From: Lysobacter sp. HDW10
Lineage (GTDB): Bacteria > Pseudomonadota > Gammaproteobacteria > Xanthomonadales > Xanthomonadaceae
DNA length: 64,000 nt
Assembly: GCF_011300685.1 (NCBI RefSeq)
Contig: NZ_CP049864.1
Span: forward strand, 612,885 to 676,884
Direction of reading: 5' to 3'
In this document: positions 1 through 8,242 of the stretch, piece by piece
How positions within the stretch are numbered: position 1 is the stretch's first letter
Layout of the letters: every line of letters starts with the position of its first letter
The notes under the pieces: model-generated
What the model saw: only the letters and a program-made list of their open reading frames with translations
The model's database searches: none
What the model was told of the DNA's origin: nothing
Program-made: the position numbers and the translations under genes

Positions 1-1
1 C

Positions 2-313
2 TACATCTTGGTGCTGGAGATGTTTTTGTGGACGCGCCCGGCGGGGCGTCGCGCGTTTGGCACCACTGACGCCTTTGCTGCGCAATCGAAGGTGCTAGCC
101 GCGAACCAGGGCCTTTACAACGGCTTTTTGGCCGCGGGACTGCTGCTTGGCTTGGCATTGGGCAGCGAAGGGCGGGTTTTCAAGATTTTCTTTCTGAACT
201 GCGTCATCGTGGCCGGACTCTACGGGGGTCTGACCGCTTCGCGCAAAATCCTGTTTATTCAGGCACTTCCGGCGGTATTGGCCTTGATTTGCGTGCTCTT
301 CAGCCCCGGGTAA
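2..313 (+). CDS. DUF1304 family membrane protein, 5' truncated
   Basis: The frame is open from the first bases of the window: codons for Tyr-Ile-Leu precede the TTG at 8, so the true start lies upstream. The 103 visible residues begin with a LEMFLWTRP block typical of DUF1304, a family of roughly 120-residue inner-membrane proteins of unknown function. Three hydrophobic segments are visible at about residues 38-54, 60-78 and 84-101, consistent with a four-helix protein missing its first helix. It ends in Ser-Pro-Gly just before TAA. The next gene on the same strand starts 99 bases later. Family assignment is from recalled motif similarity; no function can be inferred. Confidence 0.7.
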   Translation, partial: YILVLEMFLWTRPAGRRAFGTTDAFAAQSKVLAANQGLYNGFLAAGLLLGLALGSEGRVFKIFFLNCVIVAGLYGGLTASRKILFIQALPAVLALICVLFSPG

Positions 314-412
314 TGGCTTATTTTGGCGTTCACGATAGACTTGTATGAACGACCGTGCGCCTTGTTTTCAGTGGCTCGCACGGGATAGCGCAAAGACTCT
401 CGGAGAACGCAG

Positions 413-817
413 TTGAAACTTCCATCCATCATCATTACCCAGCAGGACGCTGACCGCCTCGAAGCGCTTTTGGAGCGCTTGTCGGAGCAAAATTTTCCCG
501 GCAAGGAGCAACTTGAGGCGGAGCTGGACCGTGCAACGATCGTGAGCCCGCGTGATGTGCCGGGCGACATCGTCACGATGAATTCAAAAGTATTGTTCCG
601 GACCGGCGAAGGCAAGGAGTTTTCCTTGAAGCTGGTCTATCCGAAAGATTCGGATGGTTCGCCGGAAAACATTTCCATCTTGGCACCGGTGGGCAGTGCG
701 CTGCTCGGCCTTAAAGAGGGCGACACGATCTCTTGGCCGATCAATGGCGGCGCCATGCAGGTGCAAGTGATCAAGGTGACAGAGCAACCCGAGCGCGACG
801 GTAACTTCGCACTCTAA
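413..817 (+). CDS. rnk: Rnk, GreA/GreB-like RNA polymerase-binding regulator
   Basis: A 134-residue protein of the size and layout of Rnk (E. coli protein about 136 residues): a short N-terminal helical hairpin around residues 10-50 followed by a C-terminal GreA/B-type domain from about residue 52, including an ISILAPVGSALLG block near residues 82-95. Rnk proteins bind RNA polymerase and lack the long coiled coil of GreA, so they compete with Gre factors rather than cleave transcripts. The start is a TTG at 413 preceded by GGAGA at 401-405, which fits better than any ATG. It is followed by a bidirectional hairpin terminator at 869-898 shared with the convergent cyclase gene. Confidence 0.85.
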   Translation: MKLPSIIITQQDADRLEALLERLSEQNFPGKEQLEAELDRATIVSPRDVPGDIVTMNSKVLFRTGEGKEFSLKLVYPKDSDGSPENISILAPVGSALLGLKEGDTISWPINGGAMQVQVIKVTEQPERDGNFAL

Positions 818-868
818 TCGTCAAACGCGCCATAAATCGCATGGCGCGCCTTCTGTTTCCACCTATTG

Positions 869-898
869 AACCCGCTGATTGGAATTGATCAGCGGGTT
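869..898. terminator. Bidirectional hairpin terminator between rnk and the cyclase gene
   Basis: An 11-bp perfect stem (869-879 with 888-898) and an 8-base loop lie between two convergent genes. The right arm touches the stop codon of the minus-strand cyclase gene. The plus-strand side is followed by a T-rich run. Confidence 0.7.
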
Positions 899-1923
899 TA
901 TTGTTGTGCGCGGGCAGTAGCGCGTTGGCGCTTCACGCTGTACATGGCTGCATCTGCGCGCGCGATCAATGCTTCAGGCTCACTGTCGTCTGCCTTCGCA
1001 AACACCAGCCCGATGCTTGGGCCGGCGTAATTGATCACTTCAGTGCCGAGTTTGAACTGCCCTTTTGTTGCAGCGTCGAGACGCGCCAGTAGCGCGGCAT
1101 GGCTTTCTGCGTCATCTGATTCGGTATTGCCGACAACGACAAACTCATCGCCGCCCAAGCGTGCCGTGAAATCATCACCGCGATGGCAGTGTGCCAATGC
1201 ATTGGCGATGGCGACGAGAAATTGGTCACCGATATCGTGTCCGTGGGTGTCATTGATTTGCTTGAAGCCGTCGAGATCAATGAAGGCGAGCCAGACGTAA
1301 TCGCCCAATCGATCGCGTCGATGCAGACGGCGCACGATGGCATCCACCAATGCGCGTCGATTGGGCAGACCGGTCACCGCGTCTGTCAACGAATGGTGTG
1401 CGAGTTGTGTATTCGCTTCCTGTAACGCACGCATGAGCCGTTCGCGTTCGATCTGCTGGCCGATGAGGTGCGAGAACATCTGTAGTACGCGCTCTGCACC
1501 TTCACGCAACGGCTTGCGTTCGTCGCTGGCTGCACACAAAGTCCCTTGTAGCGCACCATCGGATGTCCGGATCGGTGTACTGGCGTAGGTCGCAATGCCC
1601 AATGCTTTCGCCGCTTCCGAGTCATCCCAGCAATTGGCGACATCATCGGTGTAGGCGCGGCCTTCATCCAGCGCGCGCTTGCACAAGGTGTCCTGCCACG
1701 GCACGGTAATGCCCTCAGGAATTTGCAATCGACGCGAATTGCGCGCGTAGACCACGTGCTGCACGCCTGCCGCTTCGTCGATGGTGGTCATATAGGTGGA
1801 ATCGAGGCCGGTGACGACTTCGAGCAAATCCAACAAAGGTCGCACCAACTCTTCTAGAGATTTGGCTTCGACAATTGTGTCAACGAAGGTGGCGAAGAAA
1901 GTGTGTTCAGTGGCTTTCTGCAT
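898..1923 (-). CDS. GAF-GGDEF domain diguanylate cyclase
   Basis: A 341-residue cytoplasmic protein with an N-terminal GAF domain (about residues 8-155) and a C-terminal GGDEF domain (about 175-335). The active-site loop reads RLGGDEF near residue 256, the intact form expected of an active cyclase making cyclic di-GMP from two GTP. Five residues upstream is RGDD, which matches the RxxD inhibitory site where cyclic di-GMP binds. The Mg-binding DLDGFK and nucleotide-binding NDTHGHDIGD blocks are also present. A linking helix (about 155-172) joins the domains. There is no EAL domain and no membrane segment, so the input is probably a soluble ligand sensed by GAF. The ligand cannot be read from sequence. 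Confidence 0.9.
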   Translation of the reverse strand: MQKATEHTFFATFVDTIVEAKSLEELVRPLLDLLEVVTGLDSTYMTTIDEAAGVQHVVYARNSRRLQIPEGITVPWQDTLCKRALDEGRAYTDDVANCWDDSEAAKALGIATYASTPIRTSDGALQGTLCAASDERKPLREGAERVLQMFSHLIGQQIERERLMRALQEANTQLAHHSLTDAVTGLPNRRALVDAIVRRLHRRDRLGDYVWLAFIDLDGFKQINDTHGHDIGDQFLVAIANALAHCHRGDDFTARLGGDEFVVVGNTESDDAESHAALLARLDAATKGQFKLGTEVINYAGPSIGLVFAKADDSEPEALIARADAAMYSVKRQRATARAQQ

Positions 1924-2007
1924 GATGTTTTCATCATAGCCAAGCGATGTCTTCTCAAGGTAGAGATGCGCCTAGAATAGGCCGTACTTTGTTCAGATTG
2001 ACGCGCT

Positions 2008-2361
2008 TTGATCAAGCTTGACCCTCAATGGCACTATGCGGAATCCCCGGGTCGTCAGCACTATTTGCTGAAGGCGAAGCTGGGTCGTCACGTGATTGGG
2101 CGCGCGCATGGCTGGTATGCCGCGCAGGATCGCTTTGTGATTGAGAAAATCGAAATCGATCGAGCGCATCGATCGCAAGGTCATGGCAAGACCATGATTG
2201 CTGCGTTGCTTGCATACGCGCGCTCACAACAGTGCGAACAGTTGGCATTCACCGGTGTGATGCGAAAGAACGAAGGGGCGATACGCTTGTATCGCACATT
2301 GGGTGCCGAGGCCGGACCCTATTCAAACGAGCGTTGCGATTTCGTATTGCGTTTGGCTTAA
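2008..2361 (+). CDS. GNAT family N-acetyltransferase
   Basis: A 117-residue single-domain protein with the GNAT fold: the acetyl-CoA pyrophosphate loop is visible as RSQGHGKTMI (about residues 54-63, pattern R/Q-x-x-G-x-G/A), and the C-terminal block NEGAIRLYRTLGA (about 88-100) is the usual end of the fold. The start is TTG at 2008; no in-frame ATG precedes the conserved region. The substrate is unknown. The gene is divergent from the cyclase gene and convergent with the M28 peptidase gene, with a long hairpin between the two stops. Confidence 0.75.
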   Translation: MIKLDPQWHYAESPGRQHYLLKAKLGRHVIGRAHGWYAAQDRFVIEKIEIDRAHRSQGHGKTMIAALLAYARSQQCEQLAFTGVMRKNEGAIRLYRTLGAEAGPYSNERCDFVLRLA

Positions 2362-2384
2362 GGCCTGTCGCATACGGCATGACG

Positions 2385-2415
2385 CATCCCTTCTCCACGG
2401 CGTGGAGAAGGGATG
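2385..2415. terminator. Long near-perfect hairpin between convergent genes
   Basis: Two 15-base arms (2385-2399 and 2401-2415) are exact inverted repeats around one central base. It sits between the stops of the acetyltransferase (+) and the M28 peptidase (-), so it most likely terminates both transcripts. Confidence 0.7.
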
Positions 2416-2424
2416 GCCTTTGAC

Positions 2425-4041
2425 TTACTTCTTGGCCGGTGTTTCGACCATTTGCTTGCGCGGGAAGCGCTTGTTCATCATTGCCGCGTTGTAGGCAAAC
2501 GAAGCCACGATGGCCGATGCTTGCTTCAAGTCGGGTTCGGAGATGTGGTCTTGCACGTCCAGATGCGTGTGGTGCACGTGACTGAAATAGTCGAGACCGT
2601 CTTGTACGAACTGGAAGCCCGGCAGACCGACTTGGTCGTAAGACATGTGGTCCGTGCTGCCCGTGTTGCGCTGGGTGACGACCGTCGCGTCCATGTCATG
2701 GAACGGCTTCAACCACTCTTGGAAGATCGGAGCGGCTGCAAGGTTTTCTTGCGCATACACGCCACGAATCTTGCCGCTGCCGTTATCAAGGTTGAAGTAC
2801 ACCGAGAACTTGTCGTAGTCCGCTTTGCGCATGAGCTTGCCCTTGTCGGTACGCAAGAAGCTCGGCAGCGCCTTTTGTGCCGGATCGGTCGGCTCAGAAC
2901 GTTTGGCGAAATGTTCGGCGACGTAAGCTTGCGAACCAATCAGGCCTTGTTCCTCGCCGGTCCAAAGACCAACGCGGATCGTGCGGTTCGGCTTGGCGCC
3001 GACGGCCTTCAAGATACGCATGGCTTCCATCATCACGGCCACACCTGCACCGTTGTCAGCTGCACCCGAACCTGTGTGCCAGGAGTCCATGTGTGCGCCG
3101 ATCATCACGATTTCATCGCGGTTCGGGCCGGTGCCCGGGATCTCTGCAATCGTGTTGAAGCCCGGCTTGTTGGTGTCGTCGGTGAAGCGCGCATCGGAAC
3201 GCACACGCATCGTGACTTTGCCGTTGTCATCCAAGGCGCGCATGACGGTGTTGTAGTGCTCAGCAATCATCACAAATGCAGGCACGCCAACAGACTCACC
3301 TGCACGGCGCGAGCCGCCGCCCATCACGCGGACAATGCCGTCGTTCCAGCTGCTGATCGACACGGTTGCAGCCACACCTTCATCGATCAGGTACTTGTTC
3401 AAGAGCGGGCCGAATTCCATACGGTCACGGAAGCGCTTCATCATGACTTCAGGCGATTCAGCATTGGCCGGACGCGTGGTCGGCACCGGTGAAGACACGA
3501 TTTCTTCCAACGATGCTTTGTCATGACGTTGGAAGTCAGACTTTTCATTCGGCTTGTACGGACGGAGGTCGTCCAAGAACACAATCTTGCCGCGCAGCTT
3601 GCCCTTGAACTTTTCAAGGTCAGCCTTCGTCGCAAGTTTGGCAATCACAGCGTCGCCTTCGACTTCGCCGTTTGTACCCGGAGTCCAAGCCTTCGGCAGT
3701 GCATGCAGCGGCATGGCGCGTGGCACCAACATTTCAACGTGTGCGTCGGTGTAGACCCAACCGCGACCGAAATCGTCGACGGCTTCATCGTGCACATTCG
3801 ACAGACCCCACTCAGTGAACTTCTGGCGTGTCCAAGCGTTCGCTGCAAACATCGACGGCGAGTTGGTCAAACGCGGACCGATCACATCGGTGAGGTGGTT
3901 CAAGGTTTTCAGGACTTCCGAACGCTGCATGGCTTCCGCGCGGATGCGGCCGGTCATATCCATATCAACGGATTGCGCGTGCGCTATCCCGAAGCCCGCG
4001 ATACTTGCGGCGATCGCAAGCGCTTTAACTGCGTGTTTCAT
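2425..4041 (-). CDS. Secreted M28 family zinc metallopeptidase
   Basis: A 538-residue exported aminopeptidase/carboxypeptidase-type enzyme. The ATG at 4041 is chosen over an upstream one because it opens a classic signal peptide (Met-Lys-His, hydrophobic core, Ala-His-Ala cleavage site near residue 22). A PA-like insert region precedes the M28 catalytic domain. Zinc ligands and catalytic residues are visible in order: GAHMDSW, AADNGAG, TGEEQG, NLDNGSG and the late HHTHLD block. M28 enzymes use two zinc ions to release terminal amino acids, usually in the periplasm or outside the cell. Substrate specificity cannot be inferred. The gene appears to stand alone, 66 bases upstream of the next minus-strand gene. 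Confidence 0.88.
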   Translation of the reverse strand: MKHAVKALAIAASIAGFGIAHAQSVDMDMTGRIRAEAMQRSEVLKTLNHLTDVIGPRLTNSPSMFAANAWTRQKFTEWGLSNVHDEAVDDFGRGWVYTDAHVEMLVPRAMPLHALPKAWTPGTNGEVEGDAVIAKLATKADLEKFKGKLRGKIVFLDDLRPYKPNEKSDFQRHDKASLEEIVSSPVPTTRPANAESPEVMMKRFRDRMEFGPLLNKYLIDEGVAATVSISSWNDGIVRVMGGGSRRAGESVGVPAFVMIAEHYNTVMRALDDNGKVTMRVRSDARFTDDTNKPGFNTIAEIPGTGPNRDEIVMIGAHMDSWHTGSGAADNGAGVAVMMEAMRILKAVGAKPNRTIRVGLWTGEEQGLIGSQAYVAEHFAKRSEPTDPAQKALPSFLRTDKGKLMRKADYDKFSVYFNLDNGSGKIRGVYAQENLAAAPIFQEWLKPFHDMDATVVTQRNTGSTDHMSYDQVGLPGFQFVQDGLDYFSHVHHTHLDVQDHISEPDLKQASAIVASFAYNAAMMNKRFPRKQMVETPAKK

Positions 4042-4107
4042 AGCAACCCCAAGGTACATAGACATTTGAGTCTAGGTGACCGCCCTACTCGGCGGGGGTG
4101 CCTAAGG

Positions 4108-4965
4108 TCATGGTTTTTGAGACGATTTTCCAAATGTGCAGCCGATCACGTTTGCGATTTCGGCAGGCATTTCCATATGCAAATGGTGGGTGCCTTCAAA
4201 AAGGTGCAGTGTGCCCTGTTTGAGTTGTGCGACGTAGCGCTGTCTGACGTCATCTGGCAGGTAGGGCTGCGCGGGCTGGGCGAAGACCACTTGTGTCGGA
4301 CAGGCGATGTGCGTGAGCACGTCTTCGATTTGTGCATCGACCGGTCGAAGCCACGTCGGGACGGTGAGCCGTTGGTCGGTGCGCCACTGAAATCCACCGG
4401 GCACTTGTTTTAGACCGCGCTCTACGAGCAAGCGAGCGACGGGCTCGCTCAGACTGTTCGCCACCATGCGTGCTTTGATTGCGGGGGCGATGTCCGGGAA
4501 AACGCGCAGTGGTTTGTGTGCCATTGCGCGCGAGGCCGCCACGGATTCGCGCATTCTGAGCGCGGTGTTTTCTGCGACATCTGCAAGCCCGCCTAAGGCT
4601 TCAATGCATACCAGTGATTGAACGCGCTCCGGCGCACTTGCAGCGACGAGGCTTGCGATGCCCGCGCCCATGGAATGGCCGAGCAAATGGAATTCGTTCC
4701 AACCCAATGCATCGGCCATATCCAGCACATGCAATACGGCCAGCTCAAACGTGTAGGCAATGCCGGGCGGCAAATGTGTACTGCTGCCATGACCTGGCAG
4801 ATCCACGGCGACCAATTCGATGTCTTGCAAGTACGGCGCCATCGGTACAAAGCTTGCGGCGTTATCGAGCCAGCCGTGCAATGCGAGTACTTTGGGCGCG
4901 CTTGCATGGCCTTGCCGCAAGCCTGTGATTTTCCCGACCGGAATCTCGAGTTCAAACGGTTTCAT
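4108..4965 (-). CDS. Alpha/beta-fold hydrolase
   Basis: A 285-residue alpha/beta hydrolase. The oxyanion block LHGWLDNA is at about residues 29-36, the nucleophile elbow GHSMGAG at about 95-101 with Ser as nucleophile, and a C-terminal GTHHLHME segment supplies the catalytic His. It starts inside the last bases of hemH (ATGA overlap, 4962-4965), so it is translationally coupled to ferrochelatase. Nothing in the sequence connects it to heme chemistry; the reaction is most likely ester or thioester hydrolysis. Confidence 0.8.
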   Translation of the reverse strand: MKPFELEIPVGKITGLRQGHASAPKVLALHGWLDNAASFVPMAPYLQDIELVAVDLPGHGSSTHLPPGIAYTFELAVLHVLDMADALGWNEFHLLGHSMGAGIASLVAASAPERVQSLVCIEALGGLADVAENTALRMRESVAASRAMAHKPLRVFPDIAPAIKARMVANSLSEPVARLLVERGLKQVPGGFQWRTDQRLTVPTWLRPVDAQIEDVLTHIACPTQVVFAQPAQPYLPDDVRQRYVAQLKQGTLHLFEGTHHLHMEMPAEIANVIGCTFGKSSQKP

Positions 4966-5933
4966 GCGTGCGCGCCTTGTGCAATTCGGACCAGCGCGTC
5001 GGCGTGTGCATCGCTCTCATTGAGGCAGGGAATGTAATTCAGACGCACACCACCGGCGTGTTTGAAAATTTCCGCATTGGTATCGGCGATCTCTTCGAGT
5101 GTTTCCAAACAGTCGACCGCAAACCCCGGGCACACCACATCCACTGTTTTGATACCTGCCCTGCCCCAGGCTTCGAGTGTTTGCACTGTGTAGGGTTCCA
5201 GCCATTTGGCTTTGCCGAAGCGCGATTGATAGGTCATCACGATGTCTTCGCGTTGAAGCCCTGCAGCTGCCGCGATGGCGTGCACACCCGCTTCGCAATG
5301 TGCGGCATACGGATCGCCTTTGCGGACCAATGCTTCTGGAATGCCGTGAAAAGAGCACATCAATTTTTCGGCGCGGCCATGCTGTGCGAAGTGTGCGGTG
5401 AGTTGTTGGGCGACGGCTTCAACCCATGCGGGGTGATCGTGATACGACTTGATGACGTTGAATGTCGCGTCTTTAAATCGCGCACGCATCGCATCAATGC
5501 GATCTTCAACGGATGCGGTCGTCGTCGTGGAGTACTGCGGATACAAGGGCAACACCGTGATCTGACGAATTCCCTCGGCGTAAAGCTTCGCGATGGCGGC
5601 ATCGATGTTGTCGCGGCCGTATCGCATGGCCAGTTCAACGCGCGTGTCGGGCAGGCGTGCGGCGACTTTGTCACGCAGCGCTTCACTCAGCACTTTGAGT
5701 GGTGAGCCGCCTTGCATCCAAATGCCGGCGTATTTTTGCGCGACGGGTGCCGCACGTTTTGGCAAGATTATGTAGTTGAGAATTGGGGACCAAATGAATC
5801 GCGGAATCGCGACCACGCGTGGGTCCATCAAAAACTCGGCCAAGTAACGTTTGACCGAATCGGCATCGGCGCGTTCGGGCGTCCCGAGATTGACGAGTAG
5901 GAGGGCACTTTTCACGTGTTTTGCAGGTTCCAT
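4962..5933 (-). CDS. hemH: Ferrochelatase
   Basis: A 323-residue ferrochelatase, which inserts Fe(II) into protoporphyrin IX in the last step of protoheme synthesis. Family blocks are present in order: LLVNLGTPE near the N-terminus, GGSPL, TVLPLYPQYS, the metal-channel SFHGIP with its conserved His (about residue 196), and CPGFAVDCLETLEEI with the conserved Glu. Length matches gammaproteobacterial HemH. It heads a two-gene unit with a hydrolase and is divergent from the SYLF gene across 102 bases, where promoters for both must lie. Confidence 0.95.
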   Translation of the reverse strand: MEPAKHVKSALLLVNLGTPERADADSVKRYLAEFLMDPRVVAIPRFIWSPILNYIILPKRAAPVAQKYAGIWMQGGSPLKVLSEALRDKVAARLPDTRVELAMRYGRDNIDAAIAKLYAEGIRQITVLPLYPQYSTTTTASVEDRIDAMRARFKDATFNVIKSYHDHPAWVEAVAQQLTAHFAQHGRAEKLMCSFHGIPEALVRKGDPYAAHCEAGVHAIAAAAGLQREDIVMTYQSRFGKAKWLEPYTVQTLEAWGRAGIKTVDVVCPGFAVDCLETLEEIADTNAEIFKHAGGVRLNYIPCLNESDAHADALVRIAQGAHA

Positions 5934-6035
5934 TCAGCGCACTAGCTTAACGCGCAGCACGGCTGACTGCTGCTTCAGGTTTACCGCTTGTGCCGCAACG
6001 CTTAGCATCAAGGTTTCGCACACATGAGATGAATC

Positions 6036-6932
6036 ATGGACTCACGCGTCGCCACCACTGCAGTTCGTTGGTTTTTTCCGGCCTTGGTCATCGCGGGCAG
6101 CATCGCAGCCGGACCTACCGCTCAGGCGCGAGAAAAGCTCGACGAAGCTGCCCGTGCGCAACGCGCTGTGCAAGTCCTGCGTGACATCCAAGCGATTCCC
6201 GAGTCCGCCATTCCGGACAAATTGTTCGATGAGGCACGCGCGGTGGTCGTGGTACCCGACACCTTGAAGATCGGATTCATCTTCGGCGGTCGACGCGGTG
6301 AAGGCCTGATGTCGGTGCGTCGCCCGGATGGCAGTTGGTCTGCCCCTTCATTCGTCAAGCTCACCGGTGGCAGCATTGGTTTGCAAGCGGGCGTGCAATC
6401 GGCGGACATCGTCATGGTGTTCCATACGGATCGCGGCTTGGACAGCATCGTGGCGGGCAAATTCACCTTGGGCGCAGATGCGGGCGTCGCCGCGGGACCC
6501 GTGGGCCGTACCGCCTCAGCATCGACCGATGCGCAGTTGAAAGCGGAGATTTGGTCGTGGTCGCGGGCGCGCGGATTGTTCGCCGGTGTTGCCGTCGATG
6601 GCGCGGCCTTGTCGATCGATGACACCGCCAACGAACGTGTCTACGGTGAAGGCAGCACGCCTCGCATGATTTTTGAAGGCCGGACGCCGACGCGTACACC
6701 CAATGCGTTGGTGGACTTCAGCGATGCGCTTGAAGAAGCCGCTGCGGCGGCGCACGCGCGACGCTCGGATTCAGTCGCGCCGGCCGCGGCCAGCGCCACC
6801 CCGAACGTGGCACCCGCGGCGTCTGCGGCACCGCCCGCACAAGAGGTGGCTGCACCGGCAACCGCGCCTGCCGCACCGAATTCGACGATCACAACCGAAG
6901 CGCTGCCTGAAACACCGGCTAAGAAACCCTGA
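6036..6932 (+). CDS. Exported SYLF (Ysc84-type) lipid-binding domain protein
   Basis: A 298-residue protein with an N-terminal hydrophobic export signal (about residues 10-30, Ala-Gln-Ala near 31) and a SYLF domain over about residues 45-215. Family features are the VVVPDTLKIGFIFGG block, the GEGLMSVR strand and the repeated GxxAG segments (LGADAGVAAGPVGR). SYLF domains bind phospholipids or phosphoinositides in eukaryotes; the bacterial role is unknown. The last 60 residues or so are Ala/Pro-rich low complexity, probably an unstructured tail. It sits 52 bases upstream of tatA on the same strand. Confidence 0.85.
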   Translation: MDSRVATTAVRWFFPALVIAGSIAAGPTAQAREKLDEAARAQRAVQVLRDIQAIPESAIPDKLFDEARAVVVVPDTLKIGFIFGGRRGEGLMSVRRPDGSWSAPSFVKLTGGSIGLQAGVQSADIVMVFHTDRGLDSIVAGKFTLGADAGVAAGPVGRTASASTDAQLKAEIWSWSRARGLFAGVAVDGAALSIDDTANERVYGEGSTPRMIFEGRTPTRTPNALVDFSDALEEAAAAAHARRSDSVAPAAASATPNVAPAASAAPPAQEVAAPATAPAAPNSTITTEALPETPAKKP

Positions 6933-6984
6933 GTCCTTGGGGGCAATGCGGTATCCTTTGCGCTTAATTTAAAGAGGATTTGCC

Positions 6985-7173
6985 ATGAGTCTTTGGCATT
7001 TGATTGTCTTGCTGATCATCGTTGTGCTGGTGTTCGGCACGCGCCGTCTCACCAGCGGTGCGCGCGATCTGGGCAAGGCGGTCGACGAATTCAAGAAAGG
7101 CATGAACGGCGATCAAGCGCCGAAATCTCCGTCCACCGACAAAACGGACGACACACACTCCGACGCGCCCTAA
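6985..7173 (+). CDS. tatA: Twin-arginine translocase subunit TatA
   Basis: A 62-residue TatA: one N-terminal membrane helix (about residues 3-19), the FG(T/x)RRL hinge at about 17-22, then an amphipathic helix with [12 protein letters not shown] and a polar tail. TatA oligomers form the variable-size element that lets folded twin-arginine substrates cross the inner membrane. AGAGG-like purines (AAAGAGGA, 6971-6978) lie at Shine-Dalgarno distance. It is the first gene of tatA-tatB-tatC; the FGxxxL hinge with a short tail separates it from TatB. Confidence 0.93.
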   Translation: MSLWHLIVLLIIVVLVFGTRRLTSGARDLGKAVDEFKKGMNGDQAPKSPSTDKTDDTHSDAP

Positions 7174-7203
7174 TCGGCCCGTTTTCCCTGCGCGGCGACT
7201 GCC

Positions 7204-7494
7204 ATGTTTGAGGTGGGTTTTAGCGAGATGCTGGTCATCGGCATCGTGGCCTTGATCGTGCTGGGCCCCGAGCGATTGCCGCGTGCTGCGCGCATGGTGG
7301 GTTTGTGGGTACGCCGCATGCGTGCCTATTGGTTTTCGATGCAGGCGCAGTTGGAGCAAGAACTTGCTGCCGAAGAACTGCGCAAATCACTGCGTGAGGC
7401 GCAGGACGCCGTGGAAGAGATGAAGACCACACTCAAGGCGCCGCTGACGGCACCGGATGCCGAACCCACGGATACACCTCGTGACCCAAGCTGA
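7204..7494 (+). CDS. tatB: Twin-arginine translocase subunit TatB
   Basis: A 96-residue TatB with the diagnostic start MFEVGFSEML, the membrane helix to about residue 20 and the LGPERLP hinge. A charged amphipathic helix and coiled-coil-like stretch follow (about 40-75), ending in a Pro/Asp-rich tail. TatB partners TatC in the twin-arginine signal receptor. It is shorter than the E. coli protein (about 171 residues), as is common outside enterics. Its 3' end overlaps the GTG start of tatC. Confidence 0.93.
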   Translation: MFEVGFSEMLVIGIVALIVLGPERLPRAARMVGLWVRRMRAYWFSMQAQLEQELAAEELRKSLREAQDAVEEMKTTLKAPLTAPDAEPTDTPRDPS

Positions 7495-8242
7495 AGAAGA
7501 GCCCTTGTTGGGTGGCATGATCGCGCATCTGTTGGAGCTGCGTCAGCGCTTGCTGCGCGGTGTGATCGGGTTTGGCTTGGTGTTGTTGGCACTGCTGCCG
7601 ATGGCCAACCACCTCTATGCCCTGATGGCGGAGCCTTTGTTGCGCGTCATGCCGAAGGGCGGACAAATCATTGCCACGCAAGTCGCTTCGCCGTTTGTGA
7701 CGCCACTGAAGTTGGCGTTTTTTGTGGCGTTGATGATCTCCATGCCTTGGTTGCTTTACCAAGCATGGGCCTTTGTTGCGCCGGGCCTGTTCAAACGCGA
7801 ACGTAAATTGGCGGTGCCCATGTTGGTGGCGGCCTTGGGCTTGTTCTATACCGGGTGCGCGTTCGCTTACTACTTGGTTTTACCTACGGCATTCGGTTTT
7901 CTATCGAACACCTTGCCTGCGGGCGTGGCGATGATGACCGATATTTCGGCCTATCTCGATTTTGTGTTGGTGATTTTCTTGGCATTCGGTCTCAGCTTTG
8001 AACTGCCGATTGCCTTGCTGGTGGCGGTGATGCTGGGTGCTGTGACGCCCAAGCAACTGGCCGAATGGCGCGGCTACGCCATCGTTGCCATTTTTGCTGT
8101 GGCGGCAGTGATTACACCGCCCGACGTCGTCTCGCAATTGCTGCTAGCTGTGCCGCTGTGTGCGCTGTACGAGATCGGTTTGCTCTTCGCGCGCTTACTG
8201 TACACATCGCGCGCTGCCGAACGTGCAAACAACGCGTCCTGA
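7481..8242 (+). CDS. tatC: Twin-arginine translocase subunit TatC
   Basis: A 253-residue polytopic membrane protein with six hydrophobic segments and the TatC signature blocks HLLELRQRLL near the N-terminus, PWLLYQAWAFVAPGLFKRER at about 90-109 and the late ITPPDVVSQ segment. TatC recognises the twin-arginine signal peptide. I chose the GTG at 7481, inside the end of tatB, because it leaves a short N-terminus before the conserved HLxELR block; a longer in-frame extension exists but runs deeper into tatB. Confidence 0.93.
   Translation: MTQAEEEPLLGGMIAHLLELRQRLLRGVIGFGLVLLALLPMANHLYALMAEPLLRVMPKGGQIIATQVASPFVTPLKLAFFVALMISMPWLLYQAWAFVAPGLFKRERKLAVPMLVAALGLFYTGCAFAYYLVLPTAFGFLSNTLPAGVAMMTDISAYLDFVLVIFLAFGLSFELPIALLVAVMLGAVTPKQLAEWRGYAIVAIFAVAAVITPPDVVSQLLLAVPLCALYEIGLLFARLLYTSRAAERANNAS

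Noticed and set aside
2413-3492. Long plus-strand frame of 359 codons opposite the M28 peptidase
   Set aside because: It lies wholly antisense to a peptidase with intact catalytic motifs and a signal peptide, and its translation has no recognisable domain; it is a GC-driven shadow.
2425-4065. Longer start for the M28 peptidase at 4065
   Set aside because: The added eight residues would precede a textbook signal peptide beginning at the ATG at 4041.
4968-5705. Plus-strand frame of 245 codons opposite hemH
   Set aside because: Antisense to a clear ferrochelatase; no domain or initiation signal.
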